A DNA stretch of 64,000 bases from Symmachiella macrocystis (GTDB taxonomy: Bacteria; Planctomycetota; Planctomycetia; Planctomycetales; Planctomycetaceae), in contig NZ_SJPP01000001.1 in assembly GCF_007860075.1 (NCBI RefSeq), forward strand, positions 4,003,490-4,067,489, written 5' to 3'. Each line of letters opens with the position of its first letter. Positions within the stretch are counted from its first letter, which is position 1. This document shows, piece by piece, positions 26,848 through 36,456 of the stretch. Below the pieces are notes generated by a model. It did not search any database, was not told where the DNA came from, and was given only the letters and a program-made list of their open reading frames with translations. The translations under genes were made by a program, and so were the position numbers.

Positions 26848-27708
26848 ATGTCATTGAAGGTTTATATCGCCGGCGAACTTGTCGACAAGGCCGATGCTAA
26901 AGTGAGCGTTTTTGACCACGGGTTTCTCTATGGCGATGGCGTGTTCGAAGGGATCCGCGTTTATAATGGCCGCGTGTTCCTAATGGATGAACACATTGAG
27001 CGGCTGTATGAGAGCGCGCTGGCGATCCGCCTGGAGATTCCGCTTTCGCCGGCCGAAATGGCTGAAGCGGTGAACAAGACGGTCGCCGCCAACGGAATTA
27101 CCGAAGGGTATGTGCGACTGGTGATCTCGCGGGGAGCCGGGACGCTAGGGTTGGACATTCGCCGCACCAGCGATCCCCAGGTGATTATTATCGCCGATAC
27201 GATTTCACTGTATCCGCCAGAGATGTACCGCGACGGACTGAAAGTGATTACCGCTAGCACGATCCGCAATCACGCCGGCGCGCTGAGTCCGCGGATCAAG
27301 TCGCTCAACTATCTCAACAATATCCTGGCCAAAATTGAAGCCACCGACACCGGTTGTATCGAAGCACTGATGCTCAATGCGCAAGGCGAAGTGGCGGAAT
27401 GTACCGGGGATAATATCTTCATCGTCAAAGATGGCATCCTCAAAACACCGCCGCCCGAAGCGGGGATTTTGGAAGGCATTACCCGGGGAGCCGTGATGGG
27501 CTTGGCCAGACAGGCCGGCTTGACGGTCCGGGAAGTCGCCATGGTCCGCCACGACATCTACATCGCCGACGAATGTTTTCTAACTGGCACAGCGGCTGAG
27601 GTGATTCCGGTCGTCGACCTGGACGGCCGCAAGATTGGCGCAGGAACTCCCGGACCGGTGACGAATGACCTGCTGGAGCGGTTTCAAACGCTGAAAACGG
27701 GCGGGTGA
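26848..27708 (+). CDS. ilvE: Branched-chain amino acid aminotransferase
   Basis: This PLP class IV enzyme performs the last transamination step to valine, leucine and isoleucine. The ATG at 26848 gives 286 residues; upstream in-frame starts have no similarity. The start VYIAGELVDKADAKVSVFDHGFLYGDGVFEG is reflected in the family's GxxxxDGxFEG motif. The PLP lysine is Lys151 (RIKSLNYLNN), Glu184 precedes GDNIF, and LTGTAAEVIPV is the phosphate-site region. D-amino acid transaminase is the closest alternative, but the motif set favours IlvE. Confidence 0.88.
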   Translation: MSLKVYIAGELVDKADAKVSVFDHGFLYGDGVFEGIRVYNGRVFLMDEHIERLYESALAIRLEIPLSPAEMAEAVNKTVAANGITEGYVRLVISRGAGTLGLDIRRTSDPQVIIIADTISLYPPEMYRDGLKVITASTIRNHAGALSPRIKSLNYLNNILAKIEATDTGCIEALMLNAQGEVAECTGDNIFIVKDGILKTPPPEAGILEGITRGAVMGLARQAGLTVREVAMVRHDIYIADECFLTGTAAEVIPVVDLDGRKIGAGTPGPVTNDLLERFQTLKTGG

Positions 27709-27784
27709 TTCGAAATTGAAAAAACCTGCATTTTCCGGTGAAGGTTCGCTGGTCAATCCGGTTATGGGTAAACCCTCACCCCGG

Positions 27785-27805
27785 CCCTCTCCCAGAGGGA
27801 GAGGG
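27785..27805. repeat. CCCTCTCCC/GGGAGAGGG palindromic element
   Basis: A perfect 9-bp stem with AGA loop follows the words ACCCTCACCCCGG. This resembles a palindromic intergenic element widespread in bacterial genomes. It lies 77 bp after ilvE. Confidence 0.6.
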
Positions 27806-27856
27806 AGCAAGATTTGTTGGGGGTTCGCTCCTCTCAGGGAGAGCAAGAATCGTAGA

Positions 27857-27872
27857 GTGCGTCGCGACGCAC
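27857..27872. repeat. Interspersed palindrome, copy 1
   Basis: GTGCGTCGCGACGCAC is a perfect 16-bp palindrome in the ilvE-ubiE spacer, followed by a T-rich stretch (CTTTCTATG). Related copies are at 58745-58770 and 60032-60049. Confidence 0.75.
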
Positions 27873-27968
27873 CTTTCTATGTAGTACGATTGGCGTTCCT
27901 AACCAGCCTCGCGACAGGCAAACACTACACAAACACAGCTCTATCAACCACACCGAAATTAGGGTCAC

Positions 27969-28688
27969 ATGGGTCACGGGCAGATGACAGTTGATAAGTC
28001 CGGTGGACGCGTGCGGCGCATGTTTGGCGAGATATCGCCGCGCTATGATTTCCTGAATCATTTCCTCTCCGGCGGTACGGATATTTATTGGCGCTGGCGG
28101 GCCGTGCGGATGGCGCCGCCGGTGGGCGATGCGCCGATTTTGGATGTCTGCACGGGAACGGGGGACTTGGCGTTTAGCTACGAGAAACGGGCGCAAGGGG
28201 CCGCTGTGATTGGCAGCGACTTCACGCACGAGATGCTGGTGCTGGCGAATAAAAAACGAGAAGCGGCCAGCGGATCGCGGATTGAATTTCTGGAAGCTGA
28301 CGCGCAGCGATTGCCGTTTGCCGACGACAGTTTTCAAATCGTCTCAGTCGCATTCGGCTTGCGCAACGTCGCCGACACCATGCAGGGCTTGCAGGAGATG
28401 ACGCGCGTCTGCCAGCCGGGCGGCAAGGTGGTGGTGTTGGAGTTTTCTATGCCGGAAAACCGCTTGTTCCGCAGTTGTTATCGCTGGTATTTCCGCCACA
28501 TTTTGCCGCGGATTGGGCAATTATTGGCCCGCAACAGCCAGTTTGCCTACAATTATTTACCACAGTCGGTCAGTGAATTCGCCCAAGGCGAAACGCTGGC
28601 GACCATGATGAAACAAGCCGGCCTCGCGAGCGTGATTTACAAACCGTTGACGTTTGGAATTGCTACGCTGTATGTGGGGACTAAGTAG
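27969..28688 (+). CDS. ubiE: Demethylmenaquinone/ubiquinone methyltransferase
   Basis: It C-methylates demethylmenaquinone with SAM in respiratory quinone synthesis (menaquinone is the usual planctomycete quinone, so MenG is the better functional name). Its 239 residues show the family signature YDFLNHFLSGGTDIYWR, motif I LDVCTGTGDLAF (58-69), and the second signature FGLRNVAD followed by EMTRVCQPGGKVVVLEF. The family-specific C-terminus is complete. ubiX follows 84 bp downstream on the same strand. Confidence 0.93.
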   Translation: MGHGQMTVDKSGGRVRRMFGEISPRYDFLNHFLSGGTDIYWRWRAVRMAPPVGDAPILDVCTGTGDLAFSYEKRAQGAAVIGSDFTHEMLVLANKKREAASGSRIEFLEADAQRLPFADDSFQIVSVAFGLRNVADTMQGLQEMTRVCQPGGKVVVLEFSMPENRLFRSCYRWYFRHILPRIGQLLARNSQFAYNYLPQSVSEFAQGETLATMMKQAGLASVIYKPLTFGIATLYVGTK

Positions 28689-28772
28689 GACGAAATCCAA
28701 AGTACAGATTTTATAGTTCGTGCTGCGATTTGGTCGTTTGATTTCTAATTCCTCCACGCGAGTCTTCTAGCT

Positions 28773-29453
28773 ATGTCCCCCATCGTGATTGCCCTCACCG
28801 GAGCCAGCGGGTCGATTTATGCGCTGCGGTTGTTGGATGTTTTGCTTGATGCGGGGTGCGCGTTACATGTAGTGGTCAGTCCGGCAGCTGCGCTGGTGAT
28901 GCGGGATGAGTTGGATCCGCAACTGGACACCGATCAATTTCGTATCGAAACGATGTTGCCCTCTGCTCAGCAGGATGGGGAAGGGAGTAGTCGGTTTCAA
29001 TTCCCAGCCTTGGATGTATCGCACGCGGGGCGTGGGACGTTGCGTGTGTATCATCATCAGGACTTTCACGCGGGGTTTGCCAGTGGGTCGTTCTTGACCT
29101 CCGGGATGGTGATTTGCCCCTGTTCGATGGGAACGTTGGCGGCGATTGCCAGCGGGCAGTCGTCGAACTTAATACACCGCGCTGCTGATGTGCATCTTAA
29201 GGAACGCCGCAAGTTGATTGTTGTGCCGCGGGAGACGCCGTTGGGGGTGATCCAACTGGAGAACATGGCCCGGTTGGCCAGTGCGGGGGGCGTAATTTTG
29301 CCGGCGATGCCTGGTTTTTATCACGCACCGACTTCGATGGCGGACCTGGTCGATTTTGTGGTGGCGCGGATCTGCGACCAGTTGGGCGTGCAGCACACGT
29401 TGCTGGGGCGTTGGGGCGAAGCAGACGCGGGTGCGGGGAAGATTGAGCGCTGA
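28773..29453 (+). CDS. ubiX: Flavin prenyltransferase UbiX
   Basis: It makes prenylated FMN, the cofactor of UbiD-type decarboxylases. Of 226 residues, the N-terminus VIALTGASGSIYALRLLDVL holds the FMN-binding loop. SGMVICPCSMGTLAAIASG, HRAADVHLKERRKLIVVPRETPLG and MPGFYHAPTSMADLVDFV are family blocks. A loop of about 45 residues between strands (around 55-105) is longer than in E. coli UbiX. With ubiE next to it, a role in menaquinone or an aromatic decarboxylation step is likely. No ubiD gene is in the window. Confidence 0.93.
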   Translation: MSPIVIALTGASGSIYALRLLDVLLDAGCALHVVVSPAAALVMRDELDPQLDTDQFRIETMLPSAQQDGEGSSRFQFPALDVSHAGRGTLRVYHHQDFHAGFASGSFLTSGMVICPCSMGTLAAIASGQSSNLIHRAADVHLKERRKLIVVPRETPLGVIQLENMARLASAGGVILPAMPGFYHAPTSMADLVDFVVARICDQLGVQHTLLGRWGEADAGAGKIER

Positions 29454-29513
29454 TGGCGCGACCGGAATACGCTCCTCGGCGGAAGAGGAGGGCTATCCGC
29501 AGCGGCTCTGGAA

Positions 29514-32186
29514 TTAAGGAGCGGCTTTTTTCTTGGTCGCTTTCTTTTTCTTTGTGGTTTTCTTTTTCGCCGCTTTCTTTTTGGTGGCCTTCTTCTTCGC
29601 CGCTTTTTTCTTAGTGGCTTTCTTCTTTTTCTTCTTCGTGCCGCCCCCCTTGGCCGCCTTTTCGGCGATCATGTCGAGTGCTCGCTCCAGCGTGACCGAA
29701 TCGGGTTCGGTTTCTTTGGGGAGTGTGGCGTTGATTTTTCCGTGCTTGACGTAAGGTCCATAGCGACCTTCGAACACGGCGACCATTTCGCCATCTTCGG
29801 GGTGCGGACCGAGTTCTTTCAGCGGTGTTGCCGCTCCTCGCACCTTTTTATTTTTAATCAGGTCAACGGCATCTTCCAGGCCGATGGTGAGCACATCTTT
29901 TTCTTTGGGGATCGAGGCGTACACCTTATTGTGCAGGACATACGGTCCAAATCGTCCAATGCCCGCTTTGACGACCTTGTCGGTTTCCGGATGCTGCCCG
30001 ACGGTTCGCGGTAGGCTGAGTAAGTCCATCGCGAGCGTGAGGGTGACGTTTTCCGGTTCGACGTTTTTGGGCAGCGAGACCCGTTTGGGTTTGGGGCCGT
30101 CCTCGGTGACTTCGCCGAGTTGCATGTAGTAGCCGAACGGCCCGTGCAATACGAAAATCGGCAGTCCCTCGTCGGGGTGCATGCCGATCGGGGTGGGCCC
30201 TTCGATTTTTTGCTTGATCAGTTTCTCCGCCATTTCATTGGTAATGTCGGCGGGAGAAATTTCGGCAGGCAATGAGGCGGTTAGATTTTCGCCATCTTCC
30301 TGCTCCTTCTGCAAATAGGGTCCATAACGACCGACGCGGACTTTCGATTCGATGCCTTCCAGGTCCAGTGTGCAAATGTCGCGGGGATCGATCTTTTCTT
30401 CGTTGGTCTTAACCTGCGAATCCAAGCCTTCCTCGCCGCCGTAAAATCCTTTGAGATACGGGAGCGATTCGATTTCCCCATTGGAGATGTCGTCGAGCGT
30501 TTGTTCCATCTTGGCGGTGAAGGCGTAGTCGACCAGATTGGGGAAGTATTGTTCCAGCAATTTGGTGACGGCCATCGCCGTGAAGGTGGGAACCAATTGG
30601 CTGCCCTGTTTGCGCACGTAACCCCGGTCTTGAATGGTGCCGATGATCGACGCATAGGTACTCGGCCGGCCGATACCGTCTGCTTCCAGCGCCCGCACAA
30701 GTGTCGCTTCGGTGAAGCGCGCCGGCGGTTTGGTTTCGTGGCCGATCGGTTCGAGTTCGCCGCAGCGGAGTTTGTCCGCCTCTTTCATCTGCGGCAGGCT
30801 GCTTTCCTGATCGTCGAGCGCGGCTTCGGGATCGTCAGTCCCTTCGACATAAGCGCGGAAGAAGCCGGGAAATTCGACGTGGCGGCCGGTGGCGCGAAAC
30901 TCAGCGTCATCGGCTGCGATGGTCACGGTTTGGAACCGCAAACGGGCTTCGGCCATTTGTGTGGCAGCGGTCCGTTTCCAAATCAGGCCGTACAAGCGTC
31001 CCTCGCCGCCGGAAAGCCCCAATTCTTCTGCCGTTTTCATCTCCGTCCCAGCGGGGCGGATGGCTTCGTGAGCCTCTTGGGCGTTTTTGCTTTTGGAGGT
31101 AAATTGACGTGGGCCGTCGCTTAGGTACTCGTGTCCGTAACGGGTATCGACGCAATTTCGTGCCGCATCGATCGCTTCGGTCGAAAGATTGACCGAGTCG
31201 GTCCGCATGTAAGTAATGTGGCCTGCTTCATACAACCGCTGGGCCGTCTGCATCGTCTGCCGGGCGGTCATGTTTAGTTTGCGGTTGGCTTCTTGTTGCA
31301 GCGTACTGGTGGTAAAGGGGGGATACGGTTTGCGGACCTGTTGCCGCTCTTCGATATTGGCGACGTTCCAGTCGGTTTTGAGCAACCGGTCCTTGAGTTC
31401 GAGCGACTCCTTTTCATTGAGCAACAAGACATCGACGTCGAGCTTGAGTTTTCCGGTCGCCTCGTCAAAATCCTTACCTGCGGCGATTCTTTTACCGCCT
31501 AGAGTCCACAATTGGGCGTCGAATTGCCCCTCGGGCGATGTGTTCAGCGTGGCCTTGAGATCCCAGTAGGTTCCGCTATGGAAGGCAATGCGTTCCAGTT
31601 CCCGCCGCACGAGGACCCGGACGGCGACTGATTGGACGCGGCCGGCGGAGAGTTTGGGGGCGACTTTTTTCCACAACAGCGGGCTGAGACGATATCCGTA
31701 GAGGCGATCGAGCACCCGGCGGGTTTCTTGGGCAGAAACCAGATCGGTGTCCATTTCGCGGGGGTTGTCGATGGCGGCTTGGATGGCCGATTTGGTGATT
31801 TCGGAAAACACCATCCGTTTGACGGGGACCTTGGGTTTGAGCAACTCGACGAGATGCCATCCGATGCTTTCCCCTTCGCGGTCTTCGTCCGTCGCGATGA
31901 TCAGCTCTTGGGCGTTTTTGAGGGCGTCCTTGAGTTCCTTGACGACTTTTTTCTTCTCTTTGGGGATGATGTACAGCGGTTCAAACTCGGAATCGACATT
32001 CACTCCCAGTGTGGACCAGGGTTCTTTCTTGACAGCGGCCGGAATCTCCGCAGCGCCGGCAGGCAGATCGCGGACGTGCCCCATGCTGGCTAGGACGATG
32101 TAGTCCGAGCCGAGGTAGCCGCTGATCTTGCGGGCCTTTGCCGGTGATTCCACAATCACCAGTCCTTTGACTTTCTTTTTGGCCAC
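29514..32186 (-). CDS. topA: DNA topoisomerase I with lysine-rich C-terminal tail
   Basis: This type IA topoisomerase relaxes negative supercoils. The GTG at 32186, with AAGGAA upstream, gives 890 residues. The Toprim domain begins VIVESPAKARKISGYLG (about 9-25) and carries ATDEDREGE. The active-site Tyr326 is in HITYMRTDS. GIGRPSTYASIIGTIQDRGYV closes the core. Then come several topoisomerase C-terminal repeats (FGPYV, RYGPYV) instead of four-cysteine zinc fingers. The last 40 or so residues are almost only Lys, Ala and Thr, like histone H1 or AlgP tails, probably for DNA binding. It is convergent with ubiX. Confidence 0.96.
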   Translation of the reverse strand: MAKKKVKGLVIVESPAKARKISGYLGSDYIVLASMGHVRDLPAGAAEIPAAVKKEPWSTLGVNVDSEFEPLYIIPKEKKKVVKELKDALKNAQELIIATDEDREGESIGWHLVELLKPKVPVKRMVFSEITKSAIQAAIDNPREMDTDLVSAQETRRVLDRLYGYRLSPLLWKKVAPKLSAGRVQSVAVRVLVRRELERIAFHSGTYWDLKATLNTSPEGQFDAQLWTLGGKRIAAGKDFDEATGKLKLDVDVLLLNEKESLELKDRLLKTDWNVANIEERQQVRKPYPPFTTSTLQQEANRKLNMTARQTMQTAQRLYEAGHITYMRTDSVNLSTEAIDAARNCVDTRYGHEYLSDGPRQFTSKSKNAQEAHEAIRPAGTEMKTAEELGLSGGEGRLYGLIWKRTAATQMAEARLRFQTVTIAADDAEFRATGRHVEFPGFFRAYVEGTDDPEAALDDQESSLPQMKEADKLRCGELEPIGHETKPPARFTEATLVRALEADGIGRPSTYASIIGTIQDRGYVRKQGSQLVPTFTAMAVTKLLEQYFPNLVDYAFTAKMEQTLDDISNGEIESLPYLKGFYGGEEGLDSQVKTNEEKIDPRDICTLDLEGIESKVRVGRYGPYLQKEQEDGENLTASLPAEISPADITNEMAEKLIKQKIEGPTPIGMHPDEGLPIFVLHGPFGYYMQLGEVTEDGPKPKRVSLPKNVEPENVTLTLAMDLLSLPRTVGQHPETDKVVKAGIGRFGPYVLHNKVYASIPKEKDVLTIGLEDAVDLIKNKKVRGAATPLKELGPHPEDGEMVAVFEGRYGPYVKHGKINATLPKETEPDSVTLERALDMIAEKAAKGGGTKKKKKKATKKKAAKKKATKKKAAKKKTTKKKKATKKKAAP

Positions 32187-32560
32187 CGCCGTGATTCCTT
32201 CCCCAAATCCAGTGTTGGACTTGCCTTATAGTTGTTCGCAGCTAAAATGCGCGGCTGTTTCGCTCCCAAGGCCGGCCAAAAAGTTTGGGCGGATCGAGGA
32301 GACGAAAAACGAGCGTCGTTCGGAAGATGACATTGGGCAATGGCTGGCTTGCCCTCGGGTTGACCGGCCATCCATAAACAAATCTTCCACACGCTGTCAA
32401 GGTCGTCTGAAAAATCAGGCGGCAAAAATATCGAACAAGAAATCCACGGAATCAGTCGCACACATCGGCAAAAACAATCGTTCCCCGCAGCAGGTCTCCA
32501 GTCCGGCGGCGCGTGTTTCGAACGTCTGCCAGCGCGAATTCGACTTATCAGGAAATTAGC
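32187..32560. other. Divergent spacer between topA and SurA-like gene
   Basis: This 374-bp spacer between divergent genes has no credible coding frame. On the - strand a TATAAG box lies about 45 bp before the topA GTG, without a clear -35. The AGGAAA ribosome-binding site of the rightward gene is at its right end. Confidence 0.4.
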
Positions 32561-35236
32561 ATGAAATCACCGTTTGCCCTAATTCGCAAGTACCAAAAAA
32601 CGCTAATGGTGGCGTTGACGCTATTGGCGGTTTTCGCATTTGTCATCGCGGATTCGTTGTCGCGTTCGATGCAAGGCCCGAACTTGCAGGACAAGGTCGT
32701 TGTTAAAACGTCGGCCGGTGATTTAAATAAAAGCGACATCGATGCATTGGTGCGGCAACGGCAATTGGCCAACCGGTTTATTCAACGGGCCGCGACCGTG
32801 TGTGAAGTCGATTTCCGCCAGATTCAACAGATGTTCTTCCGTCACGGCCCTGGCGACGACATCCAAAAAGACGTGCTGTTTGGGTATTTGCTGACACAGA
32901 AAGCGGATGAAATCGGCATCGCTGTGGCCGACAGCACCGTGCAGGACTTTATCCGCCAAGTCACAGGTGACAAACTGAGCACCAATGATTTTCGCGACAT
33001 TGTCAGCGAAATGCATGTCAGCCAGAACGATATTTTCAACGCGCTTCGTGGCGAATTGCGATCTCGGACCGCGCGAGAGTTGTTGTCACCACGGGCCCCG
33101 TTGGCGCCGGAGCAATACTGGGACATCTACAAAAAACTGCAAGTTGCCCAGGTGATGGAAATCTCGCCGGTGATTGTCGAGGACTTTGTGAAAGATGTCC
33201 CCGAGCATTCTGATGCCGATCTCCAAAAATGGTTCGACACCTACAAAGATGATTTTGCGGTAACGAGCCGCGAAGATTTCTCTCCCGGCTTTAAGCAGCC
33301 CCGCAAAGTGGAGCTGCAATACCTGACCCTGCGATTCGCCGACGTGCGTAAGCAAGTCGAAGAGTCAAAGTCTGTGACGGATGAGGACATCGTCGCCTAC
33401 TACGAGGCGAACAAGGACATTCAGTACGTCATCGATCCCACACCGACGCTGGACGGAGACAATCCGTTCGGTCCTGATGGGGAAGGACCGACACTCGACG
33501 CGCCGGAGGCCCCCAAAACGGACAAACCTGCAACCGACGAACCGGCAACCGAAGAGCCTAAAGTAGAGGAACCAAAGGCCGAAAAGTCGGAGAAACCGGC
33601 CGAGGGGCCTGCGTTGAAGACCGACGATGCGGAGCCTCCCGCTGCTAAGGAAGCGACTCCCCCCGCAGCTGACGATGCGGCTCCCGAAGAAACGAAACCC
33701 GAAGAGCCGACAGCCGAAGAACCGGCAACTGAGGAGAACAGCGATGATCAATCGTCGCTGCTCCCCAGCAGTGGAGTCGGCAGCTCGCTAAGCAGGTTGG
33801 TGACATTGACTGCATTCGCGCAAGACGCGTCGGACGAACCTGCTGCCCAAGAGCCAGCCGCCGACGAGCCTGCTGCGGACGAGCCCGCTGCTGAGGCGAC
33901 TCCTGAGGAGCAACCTGCAGCGAAGGACGATGAACCCAAGCAGGCTGAGCCGGCTCAAGAACCCGCAGCTGAAACAACAGAACCCAAATTGCCCGCACCG
34001 GCAGATGAACCAGCAAAAACGGAATCTGCCGAGAGCGACCCCGCCCCGGAAGGGACGGACAAGCCGGAAACGAAGCCGGAATTAGAATATCGGGAACTGG
34101 ACGAAGACTTGAAGGACGAGATCCGCACGGAGTTGGAAAATGAGCGGACGCGGGCGGAATTGAATCGTCTGGCCAAACAGATCTTGGAACAGATGAACGA
34201 TCTTGTCGACTTGCACTTGCCGAATACGGACCCTGAAGAATCGTTCGACGATGACGATTTCGAAAACCGGAAGACGCGCGAGGAACTTCAGGCTGAAACG
34301 GAAAAAAATGCTGCGGCGGAAGCACCCAAAGCTGCTGAAAGTTTGAAAAAACTGGGCGAGAAATTCAAGGCCGCGTATGCGTCGACCGGTCTCGTCTCGG
34401 CGCAGCAACTCTTTGAAATGGGCCGTAATGAGGATGGCGAAGCGTCGACCGAAGATTCGATTAGTGATAGCCGCCAAGCGGGTGGCGTGGCTCTTCCCGG
34501 TCAACCGCGAACGTCGACCATTCAATTGGCATTCAGTTCGCAACTTTTGTACGGCCCCTACGACGTCGAAGGGATGATTAACAGCGACCGCTTTTTGTTC
34601 TGGAAAGTCCAGGACCGCGTCGACCACGTCCCGGCTTCACTGGCGGATGTGCGTGACGAGGTGTTGAAATCTTGGAAACTGGCCAAAGCCCGTGAATTGG
34701 CAGAAGCACATGCCAAGAGCTTGGTCGAATCGGTTGGAAATAAAGAACTCGCCAAGGCACTTCCTGAAGGAACACCTGTCGGCGAGACAACATCGTTTAC
34801 GTGGCTCTATCAACCGGAAAACGTCAACCCCAGTCCCATGGCCCGTCGGCCTCCGCCAACGATTTCGGAGGTCTCATTTGGCGGGCCGATTGCCGACCAG
34901 ACACGGGTGACTGTCGCTGATGAGACGTTCATGAAGACCGTTTTCGATGAACTCGGAGTGTTCGATGTCGGAGTGGCGTCCAGCGGAGATCTCTCGGCGT
35001 ATTACGTCGTACGGATCAAACAGCGAGATTTGGCTGATCCCGACATCGATGGCAGCCAGTTCATGCGAGAGAACAAGTTCACTCATCCGGCACTGCGGGC
35101 GTTTATGTCCACACCGTATGACGAGCTTGCGGTCCACGCCCAACAAGTTGTGCTCTACGAGTGGAGCGAGGATTTGAAAAAATCGTTTGACGTTGAGTGG
35201 GTGAACAATTCGGCGAAGAACGGCAGCGACGGTTGA
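32561..35236 (+). CDS. SurA/PpiD-like membrane protein with long acidic disordered segment
   Basis: The ATG at 32561, with AGGAAA upstream, gives 891 residues. A single membrane helix (about 13-33) is followed by a SurA_N-like helical region (about 45-220: DLNKSDIDALVRQRQ, AVADSTVQDFIRQVTGDKLS). Around 300-520 is a Pro/Ala/Glu/Asp/Lys-rich disordered stretch. The C-terminal part (about 525-880) has RFLFWKVQDRVDHVPASLADVRDEVLKSW, as at the end of PpiD/parvulin foldases, plus Glu/Lys helices. No clear parvulin domain is seen where it would be expected. A periplasmic chaperone is the best guess. A 10-bp hairpin follows 9 nt after the stop. Confidence 0.72.
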   Translation: MKSPFALIRKYQKTLMVALTLLAVFAFVIADSLSRSMQGPNLQDKVVVKTSAGDLNKSDIDALVRQRQLANRFIQRAATVCEVDFRQIQQMFFRHGPGDDIQKDVLFGYLLTQKADEIGIAVADSTVQDFIRQVTGDKLSTNDFRDIVSEMHVSQNDIFNALRGELRSRTARELLSPRAPLAPEQYWDIYKKLQVAQVMEISPVIVEDFVKDVPEHSDADLQKWFDTYKDDFAVTSREDFSPGFKQPRKVELQYLTLRFADVRKQVEESKSVTDEDIVAYYEANKDIQYVIDPTPTLDGDNPFGPDGEGPTLDAPEAPKTDKPATDEPATEEPKVEEPKAEKSEKPAEGPALKTDDAEPPAAKEATPPAADDAAPEETKPEEPTAEEPATEENSDDQSSLLPSSGVGSSLSRLVTLTAFAQDASDEPAAQEPAADEPAADEPAAEATPEEQPAAKDDEPKQAEPAQEPAAETTEPKLPAPADEPAKTESAESDPAPEGTDKPETKPELEYRELDEDLKDEIRTELENERTRAELNRLAKQILEQMNDLVDLHLPNTDPEESFDDDDFENRKTREELQAETEKNAAAEAPKAAESLKKLGEKFKAAYASTGLVSAQQLFEMGRNEDGEASTEDSISDSRQAGGVALPGQPRTSTIQLAFSSQLLYGPYDVEGMINSDRFLFWKVQDRVDHVPASLADVRDEVLKSWKLAKARELAEAHAKSLVESVGNKELAKALPEGTPVGETTSFTWLYQPENVNPSPMARRPPPTISEVSFGGPIADQTRVTVADETFMKTVFDELGVFDVGVASSGDLSAYYVVRIKQRDLADPDIDGSQFMRENKFTHPALRAFMSTPYDELAVHAQQVVLYEWSEDLKKSFDVEWVNNSAKNGSDG

Positions 35237-35244
35237 TCGAGAGT

Positions 35245-35282
35245 GTTCCGCCGCTCGCACCGCTTTGTCATTGCGGCGGAAC
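35245..35282 (+). other. 10-bp stem hairpin after SurA-like gene
   Basis: GTTCCGCCGC (35245-35254) and GCGGCGGAAC (35273-35282) pair perfectly around an 18-nt loop, 9 nt after the stop codon. No T-run follows, so it may be a 3' stabilising structure or a Rho-type processing point. Confidence 0.5.
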
Positions 35283-35721
35283 CGGAGCATGGATTGCAAA
35301 AAATCCGAATTCTCATCAAAAACGGCTGCCAACACTCGTGGCGTTCCATTCGTAATGCCTTGTACCAAGTAATCGATCCCAGGTTCCCGACACGAGCGGT
35401 CGCGGTTTTCCCGGCAGTTGACTGGACAGGGGAGAATTGGATCGGTAAAGATTGTGCTACGAGCAATTCGTATTTGCGTCTCTGGGACTATTTTTTGTCC
35501 ACCGAACGAGCCGCTTTGGGGTGCGGAATGTAGCGTGTTGTGCTCATACGATTCGTCGAAAGACGATTGACGACGTTCGCGTCCGATGACGTTTACGTAC
35601 GAACACGTTTGCGTACGGGGGGCTGGACGCCGTTGCTGGGTGACCCGCCAATGATCCACCGCGCCGCTGTTGATCGACAGTCCTTCATTTACCATGACTT
35701 TTAGCGTTGCAACGACAAATC
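35283..35721. other. Spacer upstream of GldA-type ABC operon
   Basis: About 440 bp show no credible gene. The notable element is the pair of direct repeats at 35589-35617. A TTGACT near 35417 has no good -10 box. Confidence 0.4.
35589..35617. promoter_or_regulatory. Imperfect 13-bp direct repeats (possible regulator site)
   Basis: ACGTTTACGTACG (35589-35601) and ACGTTTGCGTACG (35605-35617) differ by one base and have a 16-bp period, 105 bp upstream of the ABC operon. Each contains a CGTACG- or ACGTACG-type palindromic core. A binding site is plausible, but no regulator is known. Confidence 0.35.
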
Positions 35722-36456
35722 ATGAATAAACCTGAGAATTCGGCAGTGATTGAGGCGATCGGCCTGAGCAAGTTTTATGGGCCGTTTGCCGCAATTTCGG
35801 ATGTCAACTTTCAGATACCGCGCGGTCAGGTGGCGGCGTTTCTCGGCCCCAACGGGGCGGGGAAGTCCACAACCATGAAGTGCCTGACCGGCTTTTTGGC
35901 GCCGACACACGGCACCGCGAAAATCGGCGGCCACGACGTGCTCGAAGAACGCATGGCGGCGGCCAAGATGATTGGGTATCTGCCGGAAAACGGTCCGCTG
36001 TATGCGGAAATGACGCCGCAAAGCTTTCTGAAATACATGGGAGAAGCCCGCGGGTTGAAACGGCAGCAATTGAAAGACCGGCTGGACTACGTTGTGGAGC
36101 AATGTGCCCTGGGAGGCGTTTACGGTAAAGCGATTAGTAAACTCTCCAAAGGGTATCGGCAGCGCGTCGGCATGGCACAGGCGCTACTGCATGATCCGGA
36201 GGTGCTCATTCTTGACGAACCGACCGCCGGGCTGGATCCCAACCAAATCCACCAAGTCCGCGATTTGATTACCCGTTTGAGCGAGACCAAAACCATTCTA
36301 CTATCGACGCACATTTTGCAGGAAGTCGAAGCTGTCGCGGGACGCGTGGTGTTTATCTTCAACGGGCGGATTGTCTTCGACGGCACCGTGGCGGAGATGG
36401 CAGCCGGCGGCGACATGGAGGCCAAGTTCCGCGAATTGACGACCACAGCGGCTTGA
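35722..36456 (+). CDS. ABC transporter ATP-binding protein, GldA/ABC-2 type
   Basis: The ATG at 35722 gives 244 residues. Walker A is GPNGAGKST (42-50), the signature LSKGYRQRVGMAQALLHDP, and Walker B LILDEPTAGLDP, the usual ABC-2 exporter branch (CcmA/GldA/NatA). LSKFYGPFAAISDVNFQIPRG is the typical start. Downstream, 158 bp on, is a fused permease/auxiliary protein that resembles GldF plus GldG, so this is most likely its motor. GldA in Bacteroidetes belongs to a transporter needed for gliding; the substrate is unknown there too. Confidence 0.9.
   Translation: MNKPENSAVIEAIGLSKFYGPFAAISDVNFQIPRGQVAAFLGPNGAGKSTTMKCLTGFLAPTHGTAKIGGHDVLEERMAAAKMIGYLPENGPLYAEMTPQSFLKYMGEARGLKRQQLKDRLDYVVEQCALGGVYGKAISKLSKGYRQRVGMAQALLHDPEVLILDEPTAGLDPNQIHQVRDLITRLSETKTILLSTHILQEVEAVAGRVVFIFNGRIVFDGTVAEMAAGGDMEAKFRELTTTAA

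Noticed and set aside
33645-34325. 226-codon antisense frame in the SurA-like gene
   Set aside because: It reflects the repetitive Pro/Ala/Glu codons of the sense gene.
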